Shown here in pieces: positions 48,924 through 59,164 of a DNA stretch of 64,000 nucleotides (its first letter is position 1; every line of letters begins with the position of its first letter). The position numbers and the translations under genes are program-made. Source of the DNA: Pectobacterium actinidiae (GTDB taxonomy: Bacteria; Pseudomonadota; Gammaproteobacteria; Enterobacterales; Enterobacteriaceae); the NCBI RefSeq assembly GCF_000803315.1, contig NZ_JRMH01000001.1, forward strand, positions 1 to 64,000, read 5' to 3'. Under the pieces are notes generated by a model, which saw only the letters and a program-made list of their open reading frames with translations, searched no databases and was not told where the DNA came from.

Positions 48924-49490
48924 TTATTCAGTGACCCGTGGTTGCGGTTGCTGAGAACGAGAAGGCTGGGTCTCTTTCTCCTGAAGCTGAGAAGGGACCA
49001 ACACCGTCGTCACGCGTTTTCCTTTGTCGCTGGTCGCTTCCATCTGCTGCTGTTTCACCAGATAGGTGATGCGATCGCCTTTGACATTGCTGTCCTGCTG
49101 TTCCAGATAGGCATCCCCTGTCAACACCAGAAAGTCTTTGGCCAGCTCGTAGCGGATTTTCTGCGCGTGACCTTTTACTGGCTTGCCGTTGTCCTGCATC
49201 TGGTAGAACGTCACGGGGTTGCCGTAACCTTCCACGACTTCACTGCCTTGCGTGCCCTGTGGACGCGTCACGACGACCTTGTCGGCTTTCACTTCAATCG
49301 TTCCTTGCTTCACGACAACATTGCCCGTGAACGTTACCGTGTTGCCCTGCATGTCCAGAGATTGCTGTGCTGAATCTATGCGAATAGGTTGGTTGCTATC
49401 GCCGGTAACGGCAAAGGCAGAAATGCTGACGGCGAACAGCGAGCTGGCGATCAGGGTGTTACGCATGAGGTTATTGGTTTTGGATTTCAT
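48924..49490 (-). CDS. lptA: LPS transport periplasmic protein LptA
   Basis: This 188-residue periplasmic protein forms the beta-jellyroll bridge that carries LPS to LptDE. The signal peptide ends SISAFA before VTGDSNQPI. The OstA fold is seen in QGTIEVKADKVVVTRP and VDGYGNP-type turns. The C-terminal tail is S/Q/P-rich. It overlaps lptC by 20 bases, so both are likely coupled. Confidence 0.97.
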   Translation of the reverse strand: MKSKTNNLMRNTLIASSLFAVSISAFAVTGDSNQPIRIDSAQQSLDMQGNTVTFTGNVVVKQGTIEVKADKVVVTRPQGTQGSEVVEGYGNPVTFYQMQDNGKPVKGHAQKIRYELAKDFLVLTGDAYLEQQDSNVKGDRITYLVKQQQMEATSDKGKRVTTVLVPSQLQEKETQPSRSQQPQPRVTE

Positions 49491-50037
49491 AAGAGGTTTT
49501 TACCTTTTCGATCAACTCGGCCGTTTTGTTACGCAGATTCCCGCGCATTTTCATTCCGCTTGAGGTAAAGCTGGCACCGGACAGGGTGACTTCATCATCG
49601 GAAGAGACGTCCTGCGTCGCCAGATTCACTTGGGCATTGTTCGTTGTGATGCGCTGGAGCTGTGCGTCTTTCGTCAGGCTATCCACCTCGACGTTGCCGT
49701 ACAGATAGAGCATCTTGTCTTTTGTCAGCTTGGCGCGATCGGCGCGTACTGACCAGGTTGCCGTGCCCTGTTCATTGAACAACGTGGCAACGGGAGTCGT
49801 AAACCAGCTCAACTGCTCGTCGTTGAAATACTCCGCTTTTTCCGAAATCAGTCTGTAGCTCAGTTTACCCGCAGGGCTATATACCTGCGTGTTGGTCTTT
49901 TCGCTGGTATAAACCGGCACGGCGGGGTCGTTTGCATCCGGTGCGGCTACCGTGTCCTCATCCGCAATATTCCAGCCGATGAGGATAAGCACCAACAGGG
50001 CCAGAAAAGCGGTGAGCCAACGCTTGGTTTTACTCAT
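49471..50037 (-). CDS. lptC: LPS export protein LptC
   Basis: This 188-residue inner-membrane protein has one N-terminal segment (about 7-24) and a periplasmic jellyroll domain that links LptBFG to LptA. It resembles enteric LptC in size and in segments such as LTKDKMLYLYGNVEVDSL. It overlaps kdsC by 4 bases and lptA by 20. Confidence 0.96.
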   Translation of the reverse strand: MSKTKRWLTAFLALLVLILIGWNIADEDTVAAPDANDPAVPVYTSEKTNTQVYSPAGKLSYRLISEKAEYFNDEQLSWFTTPVATLFNEQGTATWSVRADRAKLTKDKMLYLYGNVEVDSLTKDAQLQRITTNNAQVNLATQDVSSDDEVTLSGASFTSSGMKMRGNLRNKTAELIEKVKTSYEIQNQ

Positions 50038-50600
50038 ATTGACAACCCTTTGGCATGCTCCAGCTTGTCCTGCGAGAACAGAATCAAATCACACAGCTCA
50101 CGCACTGCGCCACGGCCTCCCGCAATGCGGGTGACATAATCTGCGCGCGGTAATAACAGCGGATGGGCATCAGCCACGGCAACGCTCAGCCCAACCTGAG
50201 CCATCACTGGCCAGTCGATCATATCGTCGCCGATATACGCGACCTGATTTGCCGTTACCGACAGTTTATCCAACAGATCGTTGAAGGCCAAAACCTTATC
50301 CGATTGCCCCTGATAAAGATGGTTAATGCCCAGTGTCTTACACCGATCTTCCAGCAATTTTGCTGAACGTCCGGTAATGATGGCAACCTCAATATCGGAC
50401 GTCAGCAAGCAGCGAATACCATAGCCGTCGCGGACGTTAAAGGCTTTCAGCTCTTCGCCGTGGTTGCCCATATAAATCAGACCATCGGACATCACGCCGT
50501 CAACGTCGCAAATTAACAGGCGAACCTCACGGGCTTTATCCAGTACCTGTTGATCGACAGGTCCATAGCAGGTATCGGTTTGCGCCCTGACTTCACTCAT
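50034..50600 (-). CDS. kdsC: Kdo-8-phosphate phosphatase KdsC
   Basis: This 188-residue HAD-family enzyme removes phosphate from 3-deoxy-D-manno-octulosonate 8-phosphate in LPS core synthesis. The catalytic DxD is in LLICDVDGVMSDG, with later motifs IITGRSAKLL and YIGDDMIDWPVM. It is a tetrameric, capless C0 HAD protein. It lies between kdsD and lptC in the usual order. Confidence 0.97.
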   Translation of the reverse strand: MSEVRAQTDTCYGPVDQQVLDKAREVRLLICDVDGVMSDGLIYMGNHGEELKAFNVRDGYGIRCLLTSDIEVAIITGRSAKLLEDRCKTLGINHLYQGQSDKVLAFNDLLDKLSVTANQVAYIGDDMIDWPVMAQVGLSVAVADAHPLLLPRADYVTRIAGGRGAVRELCDLILFSQDKLEHAKGLSI

Positions 50601-50619
50601 TCACTATTATCCTTTCTTA

Positions 50620-51693
50620 TTAAACCACGCCAGCCCGCAGCATATCGTGCATATGGACGATCCCGACCAGACGATCGTTTTCTGCCACCAGCACTGAGGT
50701 GATGTGGCGCGACTGCATCAGGTTAAGTGCATCCACCGCCAGCGTTTGCGGTGCGACCCGGATGCCGCCCGCGGTCATCACATCAGCAATACGCGCGCTG
50801 TTCAAGTCAATATTCATGTCGAAGATGCGGCGCAGGTCACCATCGGTAAAGATGCCCTGAATTTTCATATCCGCCTCGCAGATTACCGTCATACCCAGAT
50901 TTTTGCGCGTAATTTCCACTAGCGCATCACGCAGCGAAGCATCGTGTGGGACATGGGGAATCTCGTCACCTGAATGCATGATATCGCTGACGCGCAGTAA
51001 AAGTTTGCGGCCGAGTGCGCCACCGGGGTGAGAAAGCGCGAAATCTTCGGCGGTAAAGCCGCGCGCCTGTAACAGGGCTACGGCCAGCGCATCTCCCATG
51101 ACCAGCGTTGCGGTGGTGCTGGTGGTGGGTGCCAGACCGAGCGGGCAGGCTTCTTGTGGGACGTGAACGCACAGGTGAATATCCGCTGCCTTACCCATCG
51201 TACTTTCGGGTGCGCTGGTCATGCAGATCAGGAACACTTTCTGGCGTTTCAGGACGGGAATCAGCGACAGAATTTCATGCGATTCGCCAGAATTGGAGAT
51301 GGCGATCACGATATCGTGCGGTGTCACCATGCCGAGGTCACCGTGGCTGGCTTCGCCGGGATGAACAAAAAAAGCAGGTGTACCGGTGCTGGCGAAGGTC
51401 GCAGCAATCTTGCAGCCTATATGGCCGGATTTGCCCATTCCCATCACCACTACTTTGCCTTCGCAGTGAAATATCTTTTTGCAGGCGAGGGTAAAATTGT
51501 CGTCAATGTATTGATCTAATTGCGCAAGCCCATCGCGTTCGATACTCAGTACCTGCTTGCCGGCCTGCTGGAAATCGAAATCCGCGGGTAGTTCATGAGC
51601 CTTGTGTCGCGAGTGATCGGCTTGTGATGCATGATCGGATAGTGCACGGTCAGACTGCTGTTTTAGGTGAGCGTCTTGTTCAAACTGTGACAT
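50620..51693 (-). CDS. kdsD: Arabinose-5-phosphate isomerase KdsD
   Basis: This 357-residue enzyme converts ribulose 5-phosphate to arabinose 5-phosphate, the first step of Kdo synthesis. It has a SIS sugar-isomerase domain (VVVMGMGKSGHIGCKIAATF, ISNSGESHE) followed by two CBS domains. Compared with E. coli KdsD (328 residues) it has about 30 more N-terminal residues rich in H, S, D and Q. The ATG at 51693 has AGGA 8 bases upstream, so the extension seems real. Confidence 0.95.
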   Translation of the reverse strand: MSQFEQDAHLKQQSDRALSDHASQADHSRHKAHELPADFDFQQAGKQVLSIERDGLAQLDQYIDDNFTLACKKIFHCEGKVVVMGMGKSGHIGCKIAATFASTGTPAFFVHPGEASHGDLGMVTPHDIVIAISNSGESHEILSLIPVLKRQKVFLICMTSAPESTMGKAADIHLCVHVPQEACPLGLAPTTSTTATLVMGDALAVALLQARGFTAEDFALSHPGGALGRKLLLRVSDIMHSGDEIPHVPHDASLRDALVEITRKNLGMTVICEADMKIQGIFTDGDLRRIFDMNIDLNSARIADVMTAGGIRVAPQTLAVDALNLMQSRHITSVLVAENDRLVGIVHMHDMLRAGVV

Positions 51694-51732
51694 ACCAATA
51701 GTCCTGATTATGATGAAAAACGGAACAGCTTC

Positions 51733-52698
51733 TTATGAAAAACAGAACAACACCGTAAGGTAAACAATAAACGCGCAGCATAATAATGCGCCTGCGCCCT
51801 GTCCTATGCGGCGTTTTTTGCTGAGGCACAGTGCGGTTAACAGCACGCTTGCCGCCAGCATGACCCAATAGTCGCGCTGAAAAATCTGAGGGTTCAGTGC
51901 ACCCGGCGAAAGCAGTGCAGGGACGCCCAGAACAATCGCGATATTAAAAATGTTCGAGCCAATCAGGTTGCCCAGCGCAATATCATCTTCTTTCTTCAGC
52001 GTCCCGACGATAGCGGTAGCAAGCTCAGGCAGGCTGGTGCCAATCGCCAATATGGTCAGCCCGATAGTCAACTCGCTAACATCAAAGTAGCGTGCAATGA
52101 CGGTGGCGTTATCCACCACCATACGGGCGGCCATAGGTAAAATAATCATGCCTAGAATCAACCACAGCACGGCGACCATCTGGCTGCTGTCATCCTGCGG
52201 GAGTTCTGCCAGCTGTTCGCGAGTCAGGCTATCACCGCCTTCCCGCTGCGCCTGTTGTGCCATGCGAAGTATCAACACCAGACACAGAATGGCGGCAAAG
52301 AGCAGCATTATGCCGTCGGTGCGGCTCAGGTAGCTATCATGCAGTAAAACGCCACACAATAAAGTGACGGACAACATGAGCGGCAATTCCCGGCGCAAAA
52401 TGGCCGAATGTACCGTGAGTGGGCGAATGAGTGCTGCGCTGCCGAGAATGAGTAAAATATTGGTGATATTGGAGCCCAGAACATTACCGACGGCCATGTC
52501 GTTCTGATCGTTCAGGGCGGCAGTCACCGAAACAATCAACTCCGGTAGCGAGGTGCCGAAGCCGACAATGGTGATACCGATAACGAAAGGAGGTAAGCCG
52601 AGAGAACGCGCAAGCACGGCGGCACCATAGACAAGACGATCGGCACCGTAAACCAGTAATAGCAAACCAACGAACAAGAGTAGTGTTGCAAACAGCAT
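51733..52698 (-). CDS. yrbG: Calcium/sodium antiporter family protein YrbG
   Basis: This 321-residue inner-membrane protein belongs to the CaCA exchanger family. It has two inverted repeats of five membrane segments, each with the ion-binding motif: GFGTSLPELIVS and AIGTSLPELATA. Transport by the E. coli protein has not been clearly shown. It is first in the yrbG-kdsD-kdsC-lptCAB order and divergent from mlaF. Confidence 0.95.
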   Translation of the reverse strand: MLFATLLLFVGLLLLVYGADRLVYGAAVLARSLGLPPFVIGITIVGFGTSLPELIVSVTAALNDQNDMAVGNVLGSNITNILLILGSAALIRPLTVHSAILRRELPLMLSVTLLCGVLLHDSYLSRTDGIMLLFAAILCLVLILRMAQQAQREGGDSLTREQLAELPQDDSSQMVAVLWLILGMIILPMAARMVVDNATVIARYFDVSELTIGLTILAIGTSLPELATAIVGTLKKEDDIALGNLIGSNIFNIAIVLGVPALLSPGALNPQIFQRDYWVMLAASVLLTALCLSKKRRIGQGAGALLCCAFIVYLTVLFCFS

Positions 52699-52881
52699 GC
52701 AGCGTCCTTTAATAGGATATAATCACCGGCTTGTTGTCGAATAAATCAGCATTTCTGGACGATTTTCGCACAAAAAGCATTTTTTGTGATGAGTGCTAAT
52801 TCTGACGGTGCTTGGCGCAAAAGTAAAACCTGTCGCGATAAGTAAAACCCGGTAACGGTTTATGCCGCCATTTTGGACAAG

Positions 52882-52896
52882 AACTTACGGTAAGTT
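52882..52896. promoter_or_regulatory. Dyad upstream of mlaF
   Basis: AACTTAC-G-GTAAGTT has perfect 7-bp arms and lies about 90 bases before the mlaF start in the 279-base divergent yrbG-mlaF region. It may be an operator; no regulator is evident. Confidence 0.35.
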
Positions 52897-52986
52897 TTTG
52901 TAAAACTCGCACCTTGATGAAAGACAGCCGTTAGGCTGGAGTGAAAGATGCGACATAAGCGTACTGATTGGTAAGGAATGGAAATA

Positions 52987-53799
52987 ATGAACCATGAGGC
53001 AACTAATCTGGTCGAGATCCGTGGTCTTAGCTTTCGGCGCGGAGAGCGAGAGATTTTTACGGACATCACGCTGAATGTGCCTAAAGGCAAGGTCACTGCG
53101 ATCATGGGGCCTTCCGGTATCGGTAAAACCACGCTGTTGCGCCTGATTGGCGGACAGCTACCGCCAGACAGCGGCGAAATCTGGTTTGATGGCGAGAATA
53201 TCCCGACGCTGTCGCGCAGCGAACTGTACAACGCGCGCAAGAAAATGAGCATGTTGTTTCAGTCCGGTGCGTTATTCACCGATTTGAACGTGTTTGATAA
53301 TGTCGCCTGGCCGCTGCGTGAACATACCCAACTACCGGAATCCTTGCTGCGTAGCATTGTCATGATGAAGCTGGAAGCCGTGGGGCTACGCGGTGCGGCG
53401 GAGCTGATGCCAGCAGAGCTTTCCGGCGGCATGGCGCGGCGTGCGGCGCTGGCGAGAGCTATTGCGCTCGATCCACAGTTGATTATGTTTGATGAGCCTT
53501 TTGTCGGGCAGGATCCGATTACATTGGGGACGCTGGTGAAGCTCATCGACGAGCTGAACCATGCATTGGGTGTGACCTGCATTGTGGTTTCTCACGATGT
53601 GCCAGAGGTGATGAGCATCGCTGATTACGCCTATATCGTGGCCGACAAGCGGGTGGTGGCTGAAGGAACGGCGGATGAACTGAGGGCGAACAATGACCCG
53701 CAGGTTCGTCAGTTTCTGGATGGTATCGCCGACGGGCCAGTGCCTTTCCGTTTTCCTGCGGGTGACTATAAAACGTCGCTGCTAGGTTCAGGGGGTTAA
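52987..53799 (+). CDS. mlaF: Phospholipid ABC transporter ATPase MlaF
   Basis: This 270-residue ATPase powers the MlaFEDB complex, which moves phospholipids between inner membrane and periplasm to keep outer-membrane asymmetry. It has Walker [10 protein letters not shown], the signature [15 protein letters not shown] and Walker [14 protein letters not shown]. Two ATGs fit; the second (52987) has AAGGA at 9 bases and matches the E. coli length. Confidence 0.97.
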   Translation: MNHEATNLVEIRGLSFRRGEREIFTDITLNVPKGKVTAIMGPSGIGKTTLLRLIGGQLPPDSGEIWFDGENIPTLSRSELYNARKKMSMLFQSGALFTDLNVFDNVAWPLREHTQLPESLLRSIVMMKLEAVGLRGAAELMPAELSGGMARRAALARAIALDPQLIMFDEPFVGQDPITLGTLVKLIDELNHALGVTCIVVSHDVPEVMSIADYAYIVADKRVVAEGTADELRANNDPQVRQFLDGIADGPVPFRFPAGDYKTSLLGSGG

Positions 53800-53806
53800 C
53801 GCAGTC

Positions 53807-54589
53807 ATGTTATTACGGACGTTGGCGTCGTTGGGGCGTCAGGGAATTTCCACCAGTGCCTCGTTTGGGCGCGCCGGGCTGATGCTGTTTAATGCGCTGG
53901 TGGGTAAACCCGAATTCAGAAAACAGTGGCCGCTGCTGGTGAAACAGCTGTACAGCGTTGGCGTGCAGTCGCTGCTGATCATTATAGTTTCCGGTCTATT
54001 CATCGGTATGGTGCTAGGGTTGCAGGGCTATATCATCCTGACGACTTACAGCGCCGAGGCCAGCCTGGGCATGATGGTGGCGCTGTCGCTGCTGCGTGAG
54101 CTTGGTCCGGTGGTGACGGCATTACTGTTCGCCGGACGTGCGGGTTCCGCACTGACGGCGGAAATTGGCCTGATGAAGGCAACAGAGCAGCTCTCCAGCA
54201 TGGAGATGATGGCGGTCGATCCGCTGCGTCGCGTGGTTGCGCCGCGTTTCTGGGCGGGGTTAATCAGCATGCCGCTGCTGGCGGTGATTTTTGTCGCGGT
54301 GGGCATTTGGGGAGGCGCGTTGGTCGGTGTGGACTGGAAAGGCATCGACAGTGGGTTCTTCTGGTCTGCCATGCAGGGCGCGGTTGACTGGCGTCAGGAT
54401 GTGTTGAACTGCGTGATTAAAAGTATCGTATTTGCGATTACCGTGACCTGGATTGCACTGTTTAACGGCTATGACGCGATCCCGACGTCTGAGGGGATCA
54501 GCCGTGCAACGACACGAACCGTCGTGCACTCGTCGTTAGCGGTACTGGGATTGGATTTTGTGCTGACAGCACTGATGTTTGGGAACTGA
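53807..54589 (+). CDS. mlaE: Phospholipid ABC transporter permease MlaE
   Basis: This 260-residue inner-membrane permease is the core of the MlaFEDB complex. It has an N-terminal interfacial helix, about five membrane segments and the MlaE family motif REIGPV-like [25 protein letters not shown]. It starts 7 bases after mlaF. Confidence 0.97.
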   Translation: MLLRTLASLGRQGISTSASFGRAGLMLFNALVGKPEFRKQWPLLVKQLYSVGVQSLLIIIVSGLFIGMVLGLQGYIILTTYSAEASLGMMVALSLLRELGPVVTALLFAGRAGSALTAEIGLMKATEQLSSMEMMAVDPLRRVVAPRFWAGLISMPLLAVIFVAVGIWGGALVGVDWKGIDSGFFWSAMQGAVDWRQDVLNCVIKSIVFAITVTWIALFNGYDAIPTSEGISRATTRTVVHSSLAVLGLDFVLTALMFGN

Positions 54590-54593
54590 GTCG

Positions 54594-55160
54594 ATGCAAA
54601 CAAAGAAAACTGAAGTCTGGGTTGGTGTGTTTATGTTGATCGCGCTGGCTGCTATCCTCTTTTTATGCCTGAAAGTAGCCGATCTCAAAGCGATCGGTAG
54701 CGAGCCGACGTATCGCCTGTATGCGACGTTTGACAACATTGGCGGGCTGAAAGCGCGTTCTCCGATCAGAATTGGTGGGGTAGTTATTGGCCGTGTAGCG
54801 GATATTTCGCTGGACGAGAAAACGTACCTGCCGCGCGTGGCGATGGATATTCAGCAGCGCTACGATCATATTCCTGATACCAGCTCTCTGGCCATTCGTA
54901 CCTCCGGCTTGCTGGGCGAACAGTATCTGGCACTGAACATTGGGTTTGAAGATGAGGAAATGGGCACTGCGATCCTGAAAGACGGTGGTGTGATTCAGGA
55001 CACGAAGTCAGCCATGGTGCTTGAAGATCTCATCGGTCAATTCCTATATAAGAGCGGCAGCAATAGCGAAGATAATGCCGGTCAATCGGGTTCGGAGCCG
55101 GGTGCCGATCCTGCGGCAACTCCTGAGCACAATAACGAACCTGTTCCTTCACATCCATAA
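54594..55160 (+). CDS. mlaD: Phospholipid-binding MCE protein MlaD
   Basis: This 188-residue protein has one N-terminal segment (about 8-27) and a periplasmic MCE domain that forms a hexameric ring. It starts MQTKKTEVWVGVF, as in E. coli; the longer frame from 54579 runs back into mlaE. The GGLKARSPIRIGGVVIGRV and TSGLLGEQYLALN segments are diagnostic. The tail after about 150 is polar and disordered. Confidence 0.96.
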   Translation: MQTKKTEVWVGVFMLIALAAILFLCLKVADLKAIGSEPTYRLYATFDNIGGLKARSPIRIGGVVIGRVADISLDEKTYLPRVAMDIQQRYDHIPDTSSLAIRTSGLLGEQYLALNIGFEDEEMGTAILKDGGVIQDTKSAMVLEDLIGQFLYKSGSNSEDNAGQSGSEPGADPAATPEHNNEPVPSHP

Positions 55161-55172
55161 GAGGATATCTGC

Positions 55173-55802
55173 ATGTTTAAACGTTTACTGATGGTGGCTT
55201 TACTGGTGGTGGCGCCATTAGCCAACGCGGCGGATCAAACGAACCCCTATCGTTTAATGAATGAAGCGGCGGAGAAAACCTTTAATCGTTTGAAAAATGA
55301 GCAGCCACAAATTAAACAAAATCCTGACTATTTACGCACAATCGTACGTGAAGAACTTCTGCCGTATGTTCAAGTGAGATATGCCGGCGCACTGGTTCTG
55401 GGCCGTTACTACAAAGATGCAACGCCAGCACAGCGTGATGCTTATTTCAAAGCGTTTGAAGCTTATCTGGAGCAGGCCTACGGCCAGGCTCTGGCGCTGT
55501 ACCACGGTCAGACCTATCAGATCGTTCCTGAGCAGCCGCTGGGTAACGCCAATATTGTGCCTATTCGCGTCACCATCGTTGATAACGGTGGCCGACCTCC
55601 GGTACGCCTGGATTTTCAATGGCGTAAGAACAGTCAAACGGGTAACTGGCAGGCGTACGACATGATTGCTGAGGGTGTCAGTATGATCACCACGAAGCAG
55701 AACGAGTGGGCGACAATACTGCGTCAGAAAGGCGTTGATGGCCTGACTCAGCAGTTGGAGTCCTCGGCGAAGCAGACCATCACGTTGGATCAGAAAAAGT
55801 AA
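55173..55802 (+). CDS. mlaC: Periplasmic phospholipid carrier MlaC
   Basis: This 209-residue soluble periplasmic protein shuttles phospholipid between MlaA at the outer membrane and MlaD. The signal peptide ends APLANA (about residue 20). It keeps the MlaC fold motif [20 protein letters not shown] and a hydrophobic lipid pocket. It lies 12 bases after mlaD. Confidence 0.96.
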   Translation: MFKRLLMVALLVVAPLANAADQTNPYRLMNEAAEKTFNRLKNEQPQIKQNPDYLRTIVREELLPYVQVRYAGALVLGRYYKDATPAQRDAYFKAFEAYLEQAYGQALALYHGQTYQIVPEQPLGNANIVPIRVTIVDNGGRPPVRLDFQWRKNSQTGNWQAYDMIAEGVSMITTKQNEWATILRQKGVDGLTQQLESSAKQTITLDQKK

Positions 55803-55815
55803 TTTAGGCATGAAC

Positions 55816-56106
55816 ATGGCGAACGCATTGAACTGGCAGGCACAGGACGCCACGCTGGCGTTAACGGGCGATCTGGATCGTGAAACGCTGTTACCGTTCT
55901 GGCAGCAGCGTGAATCGTTGCTGGCGGATAAAACCACGCTGGATGTGTCTGGACTCCATCGCGTTGATTCTGCCGGGTTAGCATTGCTGATGCACGTTTA
56001 TCAGCAGCCGTCTTCAGGCGGAGAGATAGCGATTGTCGGTGCCAGCGAGCGGCTAAAAACGCTTATTGCGCTCTATAATCTGAATGAAATCATTCCTGTG
56101 TCTTAA
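55816..56106 (+). CDS. mlaB: STAS-domain protein MlaB
   Basis: This 96-residue cytoplasmic STAS protein binds MlaF and is needed for its ATPase activity. The LDVSGLHRVDSAGLALLMHVY core is typical. Two ATGs are near: 55810 is directly behind an AGG, while 55816 has it at 7 bases, so I chose the second. It ends the mla operon, with hairpins after it. Confidence 0.93.
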   Translation: MANALNWQAQDATLALTGDLDRETLLPFWQQRESLLADKTTLDVSGLHRVDSAGLALLMHVYQQPSSGGEIAIVGASERLKTLIALYNLNEIIPVS

Positions 56107-56107
56107 G

Positions 56108-56158
56108 CGGTAACGCGAGTTACCGGATTCGCCCCTTTAGGCATCGTCTGAAGGGGCG
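56108..56158 (+). terminator. Tandem hairpins ending the mla operon
   Basis: The first stem, CGGTAAC-GCGA-GTTACCG (56108-56125), has a stable GNRA loop. The second, CGCCCCTT with AAGGGGCG (56130-56158), is followed by CATTCTTTGTTT. They start right behind the mlaB stop and probably end or attenuate the transcript ahead of ibaG. Confidence 0.75.
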
Positions 56159-56240
56159 CATTCTTTGTTTAAGATAACGTCATATTCATCTAAGATACCT
56201 CCCTGTAAATCATCTCCCCCTGACATAGAAATCGAGAGCG

Positions 56241-56495
56241 ATGGAAAATAACGAAATTAAAGACGTGCTGATGAATGCATTGGCACTGGAAGAAGCCCAT
56301 GTTTCTGGTGATGGCAGCCATTTTCAGGTCATCGTAGTGGGCGGACTTTTTGCTGGAATGAGCCGAGTCAAAAAACAGCAGGCTGTTTATGCGCCGCTGA
56401 TGGAGTACATCGCGGATAACCGTATTCACGCGCTGTCGATCAAGGCCTATACGCCAGAAGAGTGGCAACGCGACCGTAAACTGAACGGCTTCTAA
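56241..56495 (+). CDS. ibaG: BolA-family protein IbaG
   Basis: This 84-residue BolA-like protein works with monothiol glutaredoxin in iron-sulfur handling and acid tolerance. The sequence is nearly the same as E. coli IbaG, including [15 protein letters not shown] and the C-terminal [12 protein letters not shown]. It is the gene upstream of murA in many enterics; a 80-base gap separates them. Confidence 0.96.
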   Translation: MENNEIKDVLMNALALEEAHVSGDGSHFQVIVVGGLFAGMSRVKKQQAVYAPLMEYIADNRIHALSIKAYTPEEWQRDRKLNGF

Positions 56496-56539
56496 GTATT
56501 CCCCATGCGTGTGGGAGTAAATTGCCAGTATCAGTGTGA

Positions 56540-57838
<1,299 letters not shown>

Positions 57839-57865
57839 GCGTTTCAACAGCATCATGTTTATCAG

Positions 57866-57889
57866 CCGGGTGGGTTCCCACCCGGTTTC
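57866..57889 (+). terminator. Terminator of murA
   Basis: The stem CCGGGTGG/CCACCCGG with a 4-base loop is followed by TTTCTTG. It starts 27 bases past the murA stop. Confidence 0.85.
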
Positions 57890-57930
57890 TTGTCTGCTGA
57901 TAGTGTTTTATCCACTCGCTTTGAATACCG

Positions 57931-59028
57931 CTATTGGGTAGGAAATTCCTGAATTGTCATTTGTAGCGTGAATTGCTTTTTATCACGTTCAATCGTGACG
58001 GGAATGACGGTGCCGGGGCGAATTTCCGAAACCTGTTCCATGGTTTCAATAATCGAGCGTGCAGGCTTATTATTCACGCTAACGATGACGTCCTCAATGT
58101 GGATACCTGCTTTATCTGCCGGGCCGCCTGGGTCGATAGTCTGAACGAGAATCCCGCTTAATCTTCCCTGTGCTCCGCTGCTATTGGTCGGACTGCTGGT
58201 TTCAATGCTCTCGAGCTGTACGCCATTGATGCCAATATAGCCGCGAACTACGCGGCCATCGCGGATGAGTTTGCCCATCACCTTGGTTGCCAGTGCGACA
58301 GGAATCGCGAAGCTAATGCCTTCTGGTGTTTCGCCATTGTTACTTTTATCAAAAGAGAGGGTATTAATACCGACCAGTTCACCGAGTGTGTTGACCAGCG
58401 CCCCGCCGGAATTTCCGTGATTGATTGATGCATCGGTTTGCAGCAAGTTCTGTCGTCCTACCTGGCTTCTTTGTTGGCCATAAGCGCTGAGGCTGACGCG
58501 ACCCGTGGCGCTGATGACGCCTTGAGTGACGGTTTGCCCCAGATTATAAGGGTTGCCGATCGCCATCACGACATCGCCGACGTGCGGTACGCGGTCTGGA
58601 TTCATGGGAATCACCGGCAGATTGACGCCATCAATTTGCAACACGGCCAGGTCAGTCAGGCTATCGGAGCCGATCACGCGGGCTTCGTACAGCCTGCCGT
58701 CTGACAGCTCTATCTGGATTTGTTGCACGTTATTAATCACATGCTTGTTGGTTAAAATATACCCTTTTTCATTCATGATGACGCCGGATCCGAGAGGATG
58801 AATGGCGACTTCGTTGGGTTTGTCCTCCTTGGCAACCCGGTTATAAATGTTCACCACAGCAGGCGCCGCATGGCTGACGCCCTGATGGTAGCTTATAGGC
58901 GAACCATCAGTATTTTTGTCATTGCCTTTCAGAAACGACGTGCCAGACCCGACAAAGGGCAGTACGGCCAGAATAATACCGGCGACGAGGGCACCAAAGA
59001 GCGCTGAACGTAATAACTTAGCAAGCAT
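57931..59028 (-). CDS. degS: Inner-membrane serine protease DegS
   Basis: This 365-residue protease senses misfolded outer-membrane porins through its PDZ domain and cleaves RseA to start the sigma-E response. It has one N-terminal segment (about 6-27), the triad His96 (NKHVIN), Asp126 (SLTDLAV) and Ser207 (HGNSGGAL), and one PDZ domain. Compared with E. coli (serine 201) about six extra residues, around YGQQRSQVGRQ, lie in the loop ahead of the active serine. It follows degQ, as in E. coli. Confidence 0.96.
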   Translation of the reverse strand: MLAKLLRSALFGALVAGIILAVLPFVGSGTSFLKGNDKNTDGSPISYHQGVSHAAPAVVNIYNRVAKEDKPNEVAIHPLGSGVIMNEKGYILTNKHVINNVQQIQIELSDGRLYEARVIGSDSLTDLAVLQIDGVNLPVIPMNPDRVPHVGDVVMAIGNPYNLGQTVTQGVISATGRVSLSAYGQQRSQVGRQNLLQTDASINHGNSGGALVNTLGELVGINTLSFDKSNNGETPEGISFAIPVALATKVMGKLIRDGRVVRGYIGINGVQLESIETSSPTNSSGAQGRLSGILVQTIDPGGPADKAGIHIEDVIVSVNNKPARSIIETMEQVSEIRPGTVIPVTIERDKKQFTLQMTIQEFPTQ

Positions 59029-59081
59029 GGCCGTGATTTACTGTGGAAAAGGGAGATGATGGGAGGATATCACGAGAAGTT

Positions 59082-59113
59082 CGGACACCGCATGGCTCGG
59101 TGTCCGATTTTTT
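59082..59113 (+). terminator. Strong stem between degQ and degS, with its T-tract on the plus strand
   Basis: An 8-bp stem (CGGACACC with GGTGTCCG, 9-base loop) is followed on the plus strand by ATTTTTTAA. Both flanking genes are on the minus strand, where the stem is preceded by A residues and followed by AACTTCTC. It may act two ways or stop antisense transcription. Confidence 0.6.
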
Positions 59114-59164
59114 AACATCAGCGATGTTCTGGCCCGTTAAGCTGCCGAAAAAGACGGCAAGCGA

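Noticed and set aside
52880..52912. Sigma-E promoter ahead of mlaF
   Set aside because: GAACTT is present, but the -10 part at the right distance does not fit; the sequence is better described as a dyad.
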